Assembly: GCF_029227915.1 (NCBI RefSeq)
Contig: NC_079884.1
Coordinates: 15,996,001-16,060,000, forward strand
From: Hydractinia symbiolongicarpus
Taxonomy: Eukaryota; Cnidaria; Hydrozoa; Anthoathecata; Hydractiniidae
DNA length: 64,000 nt
Direction: 5' to 3'
The position numbers and the translations under genes are program-made. Below are positions 49,301 through 62,400 of this stretch, piece by piece; the first letter of the stretch is position 1; each line of letters begins with the position of its first letter. The notes beneath the pieces are model-generated. The model worked only from the letters and a program-made list of their open reading frames with translations, searched no databases and was not told the DNA's origin.

Positions 49301-52300
49301 ACGAAATGCAGCTGTGTTTATGCTTCATAGGATAGATATTCGACAGACAATAATAGTATAATTTTTTTTACAATATACCACAATGCCATAACAAATTTGT
49401 TTATAAAAATTCTGTAATAGGATATCCATGCATGCATGCAAATCAATGTTATATGCACACTTTCTCAAAATTATTAAACTCCAAAAAAGAAAGTGTGAAG
49501 TCAGAGAAGGATTTAGGGTAGCTTTACAGCCCTTTTTTTTGACTTTAATTTAATCTTTTATGTTCTGAATCCTTTTTTAAAACATGATTTTGACACAACA
49601 ACATAATATACAAAAACATGAAATAAAGCGTTTTTCTTAGACCAATTAATTAACATGGACATGTTCATTTACTTCCTGACTTTTCATTCACGTACAACCT
49701 AGTGTATCGAAAATGTTGCAAGAATATGTACTAGCATATACTGTACAGTCTGTACTAGAATATGCTGCGTACAATTATCCAATATTTATCCAAAATTCGC
49801 AAACCAGCGCAATTACAAATGTGAAACATTGGTGCCTTGTCAATGAAATGCATCAATAGATTTGTATTGCATTTTCATTGATCAATATTTGTAGGATTGT
49901 TATCGCATACATAAATCTAAATACTGGTATTTTACTACTAATAATTGAATTTTATCAGAGCCTTAGGGCTATGTTTTCTTAATTATTCTATAGGTGCAAA
50001 ATTTACTAAATTAGTAAATTTAGTAAATAAAGCATAAAGAATCGACAAAGACATTTCGTATTATTGTTGTAATTGCTGTTTGCCACCAAATCAGGGAAAT
50101 TTAAAAATTTTGAATTTGATTAGGGAGAAAAAAAGGATTTGGAAAAAGAGGGATTTTTGTTTTCTCTTTTTAAAAATTTGTGCCCTGTGCCCCGTCTTTT
50201 ATTTTATTATATTTGCATTCAATTCGATATGTATAATGTATTAGATATTGTCACTGACATGTACACTACACAAAAAGAAAAAAATATTGTGGATCACATT
50301 GACAACTTCACAATCACCTATTTTGTTGTAATTTGTGACATCTTTTGTGTTAAGGTTTTAATTCCTGTTACTTTTTCTAATCAAATCGTTCAATTACACC
50401 TTTGCTATGATGCAAATATAGTATGTTAGCAAGTAGAGTTTAAATGCTACCCTAAAGACAAAGTTTAGTGTTGGTATAACAGAATGTGTCGTATTTGTTT
50501 GCAAAATGAAGGTTAAAAAAAATTTTGGTGTAAATTATGATGAATTCTCATTTTTTGTTTCAATTCTTTTTTCTATTACATGAAAATACTGGGGCGTGTG
50601 TTCCCTCCTAGCACAACGTTAGTTAAAAGATTGATAAAACTTTCAAAAAATATTAGGAAGGGTTGTATATTGGTACGTATTATTTCATCAAAGTTAATGA
50701 ATTTTTGCTGTAGAATCGGTGTTCGGTGGCTATTGTTTCTTTTATAAACAAACAAAAATAAAAATTATTTGTTTCTATCTTTAATTATGCGTTTTTCGTT
50801 GGTTGATGATTTACTTTTATTTTTTTGCATTTTTATTTTCTGAGATTGTTTTTTTTTATCTTTATTTTACCATAATTTTCCAAAAATACCCTCCCTCATA
50901 TTTAACTGATATTACTTACTTTCTGCATATACCACCAGAAATGTTTAAAAAATCATTTTAAACGCTCAAATTACAAAACAAACAAGTTTTTATCACTATA
51001 AAAATAATTTATAAGTAGTCGATAAGGCTGATAGAATAATCCACTGAGGCGCAGAAGAACAATGGAAAAATAGGTTGCTTTAGATTTTTTGCTGACGTCA
51101 GCAGTGCATATACAAAAAGAAAATTGGTGAAATTTAGTCATTTGTTGTCTGTAATGTGCAGAGGTTGAAACGCTGATCAAAATAATGTATAGTATCGTAT
51201 GGTTTTGAAAAACGCCTAAGGAGATATAGGGGTATAAAAATTTTGCTGACGTCAGCAAAGTCCCTACCAAAAGTTCCAAAAAAATTTTCTTAACAAATTC
51301 GTACACCTGTTGCATTCATCATATAGATCTTGAAATGCTGATCAAGAAAATGTATAGGAACATGAACTTTTGACAAACGGTTGCAGAGATATTGGGGTTT
51401 GTAGGTTTTGTGATAACATCATCAACCCGTCCATTCCGAAACGGATTTAAAGACCCAGGTTTGGGAAACTTACCCAAATTGGTCCCAGGTGGTCCCTAGT
51501 TGCCCACGCGGTGAAAAATCATTGACGTCACCATCTCGTTTCCGAGTTATTTGGCCTCAAAGTTTTAAGTGCACTGTAACAGCTTCATTAATTTAATATA
51601 GGATATTGACGTTAAAGTAGTGTTATTGATGCCGCACCGTAACGTCAGAAAATTTAACATATTAGACATGCATTTTTCGGTTACTTCAAAGAAAATTTCG
51701 GTAAGATCAAAGGAAAATGACAATATCAACTTTGCCTGTCACAGAGACATGGAACTGGCGTATTATTATATAGACTAGTTGATAAGGCCCGTGGAGAAAT
51801 CCACTTAGGCAGATGGGCAATGGAAAAATAGGTTGTTTTAGATGTTTTGCTGACGTCAGCAGTGAAGATCACAAAAAAGTTAGAGAAAGTTATTTTATTC
51901 TTTTATTGTAATGTGTAGAGGTTGAGCCACGCTGATCAAAATAATGTGTAGGATGATATGTTTTCGAGGAACGCAAAAGGAGATATAAGTGTTTAAAAAT
52001 TGTGCTGACGTCAGCAAAGGCCCGTGAAAACACAAAAATTTTTTTTTCAAAAATTCATGTTGCCTCCCTCGTATAGATCTTGCAACGCTGATCAAGAAAA
52101 TGTGTAGGATCATGTATTTTTGACCAACGGTTACGGAAATATTGTGGTTTAAAGGTTTTTTGATGACGTCATAAACCCGTTTATTCCGACAGGGATTTGG
52201 GGACCCAGGTTTGGAAAATTACCCAAATTGGTAATTAGTGAAAAAACATTGACGTCACCAATTCGTTTCCAAGTTATTTGGCCTCAAAATTTTAGGTGCA

Positions 52301-53410
52301 CTGCAATGGCTTTACTAATCTTAATTAACTTTCCTTTGACGTCAATACTATTTTAACGTTAAAGTTTGGTAAATTACAGAACAATTTTATAGGCGATGTT
52401 TTAAAGAATTTGTTAAAGAAAATTGTGAAGAATATAATCCACTTTGCAAAAGTCACAGACAGACAGAACTGGCGTATTATTATATAGATTTATGCAGAAA
52501 TAAACAAGATTTCAAAAATTTTGTTTACAAAATTGAATTTGAAAACAATGCAGCAACCTGCCAATCATGTATCTCCTTCTCTTTTTAAACCTTCTTGAAT
52601 AAACACTAGCTTGTTTACATTTTAAGTTAAGTAGCTTTGAAATGTGTAATCTAAGGTTTTACTAATTTTTTTGGGGATTGTGCTGACAGCAGGAGGTTTA
52701 ACAGGTGCAGATTTCATCATTATAACTAGATTTAACACGTTTTATTGGGTTGGTAACAATCAAACCATGCTACCAATTACGGGTTAATAAACACACCATA
52801 GTTATGTTGCAATGAGAAAAAAGCTTATCGAGGTAGCTTTTTTACATCATAGTGTTTGCTTTTTATGCTGTGCCCTTCCCTAATTTGCTATTTGTAGATA
52901 CCCTACTTGCCCAGTGATATTCGTCAGTTGTTTGATATTTAGATTAAAACATTGATAAGTGTTATTCTTGGTTGCCTACTCACAACTGACCAACTGAAGG
53001 TTCAATTAATAAGTCTAATTTTGTTATTAAAACTCTTTCTTTTTATTTTCAAAAGAGATTTCACAACAACTTATAAGTGCAGACAGCTGTCACAAAATAC
53101 CGCACATAACATTAGAGAAGGTTGTTGAGGCAACATGATCGGTTTAGCATTTTATTTTTATTCAATGCAGTGTATTCCGTTTTTATTGCTAGAAATATGT
53201 AGTTGTTATGCAACATACGCTTGATCCTTTCTGACAAGGGCAGATTTTTTTAATCACTTCGACTAATCATAGATTTATGCTGACTGAAATTCTTTTAGTC
53301 ACCTTATTCAGCACCTCTTCCAATAAGAACCATTGGAGACTTATTTCATTCATCCTTTTCTTTAGGTTTTTAATCATAAAAGGGTTATCCACAAAGTACT
53401 TAAGTCCTTG

Positions 53411-53497
<87 letters not shown>

Positions 53498-56400
53498 TAT
53501 GTATTGTTTTTAGTTTTCCTCTCCATATTATATTTCACCGAAACCAGGAGAAGCACCGATGAAGTGTTTACCATGTTATTAATGGACTACTCTAATCTAA
53601 CATTTCAAACCTTCAAGAAAGATAAAAAAATTAAACATAAACTTCTACTATATGCCATTCTTCCAAGCATGCCTTGCATTCATCGAATATTTGTTTCAGT
53701 TCTGTTCCAAAGCGTTTTAACTATTTAATTGCATTCTAAGACAACAAAATTAATAAGAATTGATTACCTAATTAGCTTATAAACACAATGTTCTTTCAGG
53801 AAGCAAAAAAAATTAAGGATTATTATTAAGTTTTCGGACAGATTAATTAATATTTATTATCAGACATTTTGAGAACAAAATATATTTTGCAAGAAGATGT
53901 CATGTGACTAATTATAAGTCCTTATGTAAAAATTGGACTATTTTGTTGTCAACTATCTTTTAGCATAAAACTGAAAATAGAAATGAATTTTTGGGTAACT
54001 TAATTGCAATTATTTTTCTATGCAGCACAATTGGTTTCTAAGATCTTGAAAAAAGGGAATTTATGAATTTATAACTGTAACTCAAACAGAATTAGATTTT
54101 GAAAAAAAGCTAACAAGGCTTAAGTTATGATTTGCATCAAAATTTACAGATATCTCTGTTTTTTTAATTTCAACTTTTATTCCACTGAATATTGAAAGTC
54201 TATGTATCCTCTTAACTGTAGAAGGTGACGTCCTAGCTGGGCAAATAGAGTGACACAAATGTAACATCTGTGTATAAGGTTTTATTTTAAAAATATTTAA
54301 AATTTCATTGTCATGAAATTAATGTTTCTCGTCACGGATGTCCCTTGTAAAACTTTCTCTTCATTATCTTGTTCTTTTGGAATTAAATATGGAATTAATT
54401 TTTCAGAATTGATTTTTATTATTCTAAGCCATTATTTTAATTCTACTAAATGATGCTGTAAAACTTTGATTGTCCTCAGTTAATTAAATTCCTAGTGATT
54501 GTGTTTCATTTTGATATGCATACGTTTGCTAGTGTATGTAGTTATTATGGCAACGTAATTGTTTAAATCAGTTAGTTCTTCAAAATAGCTATTGCTTAAT
54601 TACAAATTAAGACAGCTATTGTTTACTTTCTCTATAAAAACCCCCAATTTTTTTTCGTTGGCAGTTCTGTCGCTGCTTCTGAGGAGAAGGTAACAATGTG
54701 TAAGAAGCTATCAATTTCGTTGCTTGCATATTCAGACTTGTTCTCAAATTTGCAGTACGAGCCGGGTGTATTGAAGCACCTAAGGCAATATGTACCAGTG
54801 CCTTTAAAGATGCGGTATTTCATTAACACACACAAGTTATTAACACCATTGTTCATTTTGTTATCTATGTTTTACTACAATAACTTCTCAATCGGTCCAG
54901 TTGTTTATTTGGCTCTGCATGGCACCTACTGTTTAAATTGGGGCATCAAGGAGTTGGTGTTTCCTGATAAGTCATTTGAAATGGAAATCAGCTTGTTTAA
55001 CTTCTTTCTTGGTTTTTTTGGCATCTCCTGTTATTGGCTAACACCATACATTGTGATTTCTAAGAAGACTGATCCAAACAACATGACAATATTTCTTGCT
55101 TTGTTCATGAACATTTTAGGGACGTTCATACATTTTTGCAGTGATGCACAAAAATACTTTGTTTTAATGGAAAAAAAGAAATTAATTGTCGATGGGTTTT
55201 ACAGACGTTCCCGGAATACAAATTTTTTGGGTGAAATGCTTACATATTTATCATTTGCTGTGATGGCTGAACATTATTTGTCATATTTAGTATTGCTGGC
55301 CTTGACTCTATTTGCATTTATACCTGGCATGTTAAGAAAAGAAAAATCACTATCTCGTTATGACAACTTCAAAGAATATAAACAATCAGCAGATTTCTTC
55401 ATACCAAAATTTAGTATTGGTCCACTTGGATTTTTATAGCAGTTCAATTTTCTTCAAGGATTTTGTACATAATTGTAAATTTTATATAGCATGTAAAATA
55501 AATTTAAGTTATTTTCCAGCCTGTAAATGCTGTCAATGTTTTGTTAATCTGAAATATACATACATTCTGTCAGACATTTTTATTTTATGTTATGTTATAA
55601 ATTTACTATTATAAGATCTTTGTTTGTCACTTTTTGATCACACAATGATTTGTGGGGTTGATAATGCTGGGCTTCTTCATATGTTTCATCTTATGCGAAC
55701 AATTAAGAAACTTAATGATTTAATGTTTTCTTTATTACTTTGAATTATTTTCTGTGTTATTAAACTCTAATTGATATAAAGTTATTTCCAGTGTTTTCTG
55801 GTCCAGTGTTCTGTTGTTTTTTTGACACAAAGCTTTAGCTCAGCACAGCAAAGCCTTTTGTGATTTCTAAAGCCACCTTAGATTTAAAACAAGATTTCGA
55901 AAATAATTTGTGCAAAAAATCAGGTGTATAAAAGTAAAAAGGTATTTCTTAGGAAAGGGTTATAATTGGATTAATCACATTTACGTTAGGCCATTAATGT
56001 CCACTTATAAAGTAGTTGATGTAACCGTTGGTAACTTATTGTTTTTTTCTTTCTACAATTTCTCATGGAATGTTCTTCTCCCTCCATGACGATCAACTAT
56101 AGTATTTGCATAGCCTGAATTGGATTAACTATGTTGCCTAACTACATAGCACAACGTAAAAATTAGTTTTGTCAATCTAACAATTGAAGTTTAAATCTGA
56201 TCACTCATTCATTTTGTTTTGTTTTTAAATTGAATCTTTTTCAATGCTTGATGTTCCCTATTCCATAAGGTATTGTTTGCAAAAGCTAGCTAATTCTATT
56301 TTGATTAAAACGCTAATGTTTATGATGCGTTGCTTGGATGTTAGCGTAGGTGTTTCATGTTCAAAGAATCGATATGTCAGTTTTTATACTTCTAAAACCC

Positions 56401-59400
56401 ATTGATGATTGTAAAGTTATGAAAGAAATAGTTTAAGTTCTCTGTTGGTGGCAATTTTGGGATTAATGTTCCTGAAAATTTTCTTTGCCTTTTTATTAAT
56501 TTCTTTAAAAATCATTTATTTAAGGTGTTCATTCCCTCTCTGATATTATTTTTTATCTGTGTGGAAGGTCACGTCCTGCTTGTAAAAGAAACTCCATGTC
56601 AGATGGGAATGATGAGTTGGTTTCAAGGTCAATTTAAACAAACGAACATGACAATTGACCATTTTATAAAGATAAAATAAAAATCACAATCATCGATTCC
56701 AAAACAGAAATGACATAAAATTAAACTAAGCTAATTTGAATAGGGAACTGCTGTAAAACTGTTATAATGTATTATTTGTTTAACTTTTTCAAATGTTGTT
56801 TAGGAATTAGGTCAAGTGAGAGGATTTGAACATTAAATTTGTTTGTTTAGTAGGATTATTCAAGACTCAGAATACATAAAAGAAATCTTTTTTTAAAAAA
56901 TTCTAGAGAATACCTGCGTCGGATTTAAGGAAACTAAAATGTTTGCAGGGGACTTTCTCAAGAAATTTATCCTATGTAATTCCAACTGTGTTTAAAATTT
57001 TAAATATCTGTTGTGTTTTATGTTTGTTTTACATAAGTTATTCATTCTTATTACTTGTTTTACATTCTGCAGCAAGTATGTTTCGTGCGTATATATCGTA
57101 ACACGTTGGAATTTTTCTAATTCTATAAAACTGATTGATATGTAATTAAGGAGATTATCTGTGTATTGTGGCGATGTCGAAATGTAGGGTCTCTGCCATC
57201 TGTTGTTACCATTGACAACTTCACTATGTGCCTAAGACATCCTTGACGTTCTTTTAAGTCTCTCTTGACATTTGTAGTGGTTAATTAAAATTGAAACACT
57301 GTCTCGGTTTTTACGAGATCATTAAAAGTGAAGTATTTGGCAAAGAAATTTACCAGAATATCTTTGGAAAACAATAATTCAGGAATAGGATATTACAGTT
57401 GCAAGGGATGGGGAATTTAAAATTTCAAAAATCTGTTCGTTATTTTGCCGGTGTGAGTTGCTTTACATAGTTGTCACAGCATTGAAAGATGCATTTCATT
57501 TCTAGTTGTTTTTATTCTGTAGCTGCGAAATTAAAATTTAAAAAACATGTTAAGAGGTCTGGAGTTTCATTTTACTGCTGTCGCTAAGAAGCTTCTTCAA
57601 GGAGTTTTTCTTACACGGTATGAAGGAATTGGAAGAGAATTCTTTTCATCCATGGATCTGCCTTTGTTAGTTCAGACGGGGAAGAAATTTTTTAAAAATT
57701 CACTTTCTAGTATGCAACTTTTCCGTCTTGTATTTTGTAACTTTGAACCAGCCTTAATTATTCATCCTTAGGCATTTACTTTCAATTATTATAAAAATTT
57801 GAAAAATATAGTTTATTGATAATTTTGATAACAATATTGATGACAATATTGTTATACGGGCTAATGATCATATTAATAATATGAATCATGAAAAGCATAG
57901 CAACGGAACCTGCTGATTTCAAAAAAAAAGTTATTAGGCAAAAAGATGGGGGAGGGAGGGTGAATGAGAGAGCCTGGACTCTAGTGTCTAATGAGTCAAT
58001 GTTGACGAGGTCAACTTGTTTTTTTTTCTTTATTGCGTAATTTTGACATATTAATATTTCTTGTTGCCACCTCTACCTCAACTGTTCTTGTTGCAGAGCG
58101 AAGTAATGAAAAACCTTGAAAACCTTGAATGTTCATCTTCTATGGAAAAAACCTTAAAATATAAATATTTCAAATATATTTCTGTCTTGTATCTAAAGAT
58201 TTCTTGTGGCTTCTGCGAACCCTTCGTGGCAAAAAATATTCCAAAAGTTCTTGAAACAGCCTAAAAATTAAAAAAAAATAATAATGAATGCGAGTTTATT
58301 CTAATTAATGCGCTTGGTATAGCTTTGCTCGGTGTGTTTGTATCATGTGAATTTAGTTCCTTTACTGTTTCCATTTCAGAACGAGGAAGTACACGGTTCA
58401 AAGAAACGATTTGAAAGAAATATCGACGAACTTCTCAAAGATGTAAGTGTGTCAGCTAAGCGCCATGATTTTTCTCTCCTCCTGATTGTCGTTGTGATTG
58501 CACATGACGCTCCATCGTTATAACAAAAATATGAATGCTATATGACTGTTTTTTAAATGTTCGTCCTGAAAGGGACGGTGGCACGACATAAAAATACCAT
58601 GTCAACTGCGTGTACGTATGGTTTATAGTGACTTTTTATGTTATTTCTTGTTTTTAAGACACTTTAAAATACAAACATAGTCAATATAAGGTCATTTAGG
58701 TCATATATACAGACATATAATTATTCACCCAGCATATAACTCTATAGATCTTCTTTTTTTTGTTGTGGAGTTTGATGTAAGATCTAGCAAGATTTGGTCT
58801 GCGATGAACTGTTTTTAACGCGTACACAAAACTGCTGGCAAAACTAAATGCTGTCATTTTAGGTGTCGCTTAATGAACGCAGATACATGAACATGAAGAC
58901 TGACGAGCAGTTGAACGCATCACGTCGAATACTGGAAGATCAACAAGAAGAATTGCGAGTAATTATCAACTTTTTTATTTGTGCATTTTCATGTGTTTAT
59001 TCATTTATTTATTTTTAATCTTAAAACAAGCGTTTACAATTCTTAACAATCACATTTCAGCGAGAGTAGCCAAACAAAAAAGTGATGACAGTAAAACAAT
59101 TTCTCAAGAAGTTCATTTCGCAAAATAATTAGTGTGTTGTCACGTGGCACTGTCAAACAACACGACGTTTACATGACGATCTTGTTATTTGTCATTAATC
59201 AATTAGTTTATTTCACTTTTTAGGCTTTTCAGAATGATTTAAAAGCGTCGAAACGTGAATACTCAACTCTTCGACGATCGTTTGAAATAGTGAATAGAGA
59301 GGCCGAACGATTCAGGTTTGTACGAAGTTAAGTTATGAATGCAAAGCTGGGCGGTGGACGTTGACACGTGATTTAGGATTGAGATGTATTGTTTTTAGAA

Positions 59401-62400
59401 CCGAAGCGGAGCATTTGGGGACGGAAAAAGAAACGTTACTAAATAAGTTACTGCAAGTTGACCAAGAGGGACGAGAAGCGTCGAAAGAAGTAGCGAAGTT
59501 ACGAGATGCGTGCAGAAAACTAAAACAGGTGAAAATGATGCTAAATTCTTTTTACAGGTGTGTAAACAGACAGCACTCAAAATGAGAGGACTCGCATTTA
59601 ATGAACTCGACTCTTTTGAGATCTTCTTGTTGTGTTGAAAATTTTATTCTTTTTGATTAATAAACTAATTCCGTGGAAAATTCCACCGAATTTCCCACGT
59701 GGCAACAAAGTTGATAAAATATATTGCATTTGCTATTTCGTGTGTCCGTAACACGTCTTTTTTTCACGGGTAGACGGCATAGGGTATTAATAAAGAGACT
59801 AGTCGATAGCTTGTGCATAAATCCACGTGTTCGACCATCCTTTTAGATCGCATTTCGTGTTTCCGTAACACAATTTTTTTCTCGAGCACAAAAAGACACG
59901 CAATATAGAGATCCGCAGTGAATGAATCCGTCTGTCGAATTTAAATAAATTTTTGCTGATCGTCGGCGGGTATGATCCTAACCTAATACAGCGTGAAAAT
60001 GACATAAGTAAATAGTGAACAGGACATACGAAGTGTTTGTGGAGGTTTGTATTTAAAACATATTCTTCGATTCTGATACAATCGTCTGCGATCCTTGAGC
60101 CCGCCCGTTTGTGTCATTTTCACGTTTTTGGCGTTATTTATTTATTTATTCGTTGCAGGATAACCGTTTTACTTCATCAGATGTCGACGCATTGACACAG
60201 CAAAAAGATAAGCTTCTCGATAAGTTAGAAGAATTCGAAGGGAGCAATAAACGGTTGCGTCGCTTGCTTCGAGAAGCACAAAAACATCAAGTATGTGAAA
60301 AGTCTATTACCCTCATCATCTTCCAAATTTTTCCAGGTTGGCAAAACTGACCTAAATTTGTACCGAGGTTGAACACGGAATTTTTGTGTCAGAACACAGA
60401 AAAATGATACCTTGGACAACGCACTTAGTAGCCGTACGGAACGCCCATTATAAATTGCCAGTTGCTCAAAATGAAATTAGTTTTTAGCATCATTTTTCCT
60501 TACTTGTTGACAAAGTATTCGTTCTTTTTTGTATTTGTCTGTTAAACCTTTTTATGAACAGGAGTCGAATCAACAGATGTCAGATAAATGTGAGATATTG
60601 ATGAGAAAACTGACGGAAGCGGAAGCCAAAATACAGGTATAAAGAAGGGTTTTGTTGATTTTTTTCAACCATTTTTGATTATTTCTCTTTGTCGCTCCAA
60701 ACATTTCCTCTCAAATTTATTCAGTAGTGTTTTTCTTAGGACCAATCGGCACAACTGGTTGATCAAGACAAACAGATCGATACGCTCATCGCACAACTAG
60801 AAGCTGAGAAAGTAAGGCAAGTTTCATTAGACGGAGCCATATAAAACTTCGATAGGGTTTCTATAGAATCCGAATCATAGAACTTTTTTTGTCCTGAATA
60901 GGTCGGAAAAGAAAGAAAAGTGATTATAGCAAGGTTCGCTTAACTTGAATGGCCACGGGTATTGTACAATTGTAAATGAAAAAATTGTTTCTTTTAATTC
61001 TATGCCGCATTTTAGCCAAAAGTTTCTACAATTCGAATCTCATCTCTAATTCAAATTTGAATTTTCCCCATGAGATTCGAGTTTCGTTATCATTCAATTT
61101 TTATTATTTCTTAAACATAGTGATTTGTCTCGTTTAAAAAATGATAACCTTGAATATAATATGAACACTGAAAGAACAAACACATGAAAATAATATCTTC
61201 AATATTTAATCTATATGTTGAAATTTAGAATTCCTTGGTCTCTTTGAGTCAAATAAACGAGGCACGCTGTTTCTTTTTGAATTTAGTCACTTGATTGAGC
61301 TGCTACGTATTATTTTCGTGTTTATTGTAGCATCAAGCTAAAACCTTTGACGAACTACACAAAACAATGGAGGCTACTCAAGCGCACTTAAAAAATGAAA
61401 TCAGAACTAAAGAAGCAGAAAATAATCGATTGTCGGTGCAATGTCGAAAGCTCGAAGAATCCAGTAACGTTCAGTCGTTAGAAGTGGAACATTTTCAGGG
61501 ACTGCTTGCAGCGACACGCGATAAATCCATGAAAGACAAGGATGCGTTAAAGAAAGCCACACGAATACAACGCGAACGTGCGCAGAAACAAGAAGATGTC
61601 AACGAAGACATGCAGAAACAAATTTCCGCGTTACTGTCGCAACTCGAAAGCTCGAAAGTGTCGTTACAAAACTTAACTGAGGCGCACCTTAAATTGAAAC
61701 AGGATAGCGAGTTCATAGAAGAAGAATCAAAACAGTTGCGAAAGAATGTCATGGAAATAGGGAATATAATGGAGCTCTCAGGAAAACACATGAAGGCCGG
61801 ACCAGCTCACGTAACAGAGAAACTTGTACCTAAGATACGAATATTAAAATCTATAAAAACGGAAAATGAGGGTTTAAAGGTTTGTTTAGCTGTTTTTATT
61901 AGCTTGATTGCAGGACACACTGCACTATTTGTTTAGCTGTTTTTATTAGCTTGATTGCAGGACACACTGCTCTATCAGCAAAACATCAGGGATTTTGACA
62001 AATTTTTTTTTACGTCAGTATAATGTCGGGCAGTATTTAGCTATTTTCATTTTTTAAATATTAACAAAATTTAAATTTTAGCTTTCTGCCGACTAATTTC
62101 CTTTTTTTTTTCTTCCAACAAAACAACACAGACAGTGACAAGTATATAAATCAGTCAATTTCGATGATTATTTATTCTTTTTCTTTTATTAAACATTTTC
62201 TCTGCTTTACTTCTCAACTTCTGCTTCATTCTTTTCTCCTCCTTTACCTCTGCTACGCTCACTTGAAACGTTATTGAAACTTTTTTTAGCGATAAGGTAT
62301 TGCAAAAAGTATCGCTAATTATGCGAAATTATGACGTCATCATTTAGCTCCAGGACTTGTAATTGTTGTTATCAAACATAATTATAACAACTAAAATGAA

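Larger units (their letters stand above)
49187..58379 (+). other. ODF2 intron 3, 9.2 kb
   Basis: The donor GTACAA follows SSSE and the acceptor CCATTTCAG precedes NEEV; both are phase 0. Contents: two tandem copies of an unclassified repeat (51015-52492), an (ATT)n microsatellite (53413-53497) and the nested DUF1295 gene (54696-55439). The open frames at 50139-50429 and 57547-57771 look like chance. I found no extra ODF2 exon, but a small lineage-specific one could be missed. Confidence 0.7.

Noticed and set aside
53277-53728. Poly-Leu and poly-Ile open frames
   Set aside because: They are translations of the (ATT)n microsatellite.
57547-57771. 74-codon open frame in ODF2 intron 3
   Set aside because: No family match, no splice continuity with ODF2 (flanking exons already phase 0 to phase 0), no own signals.
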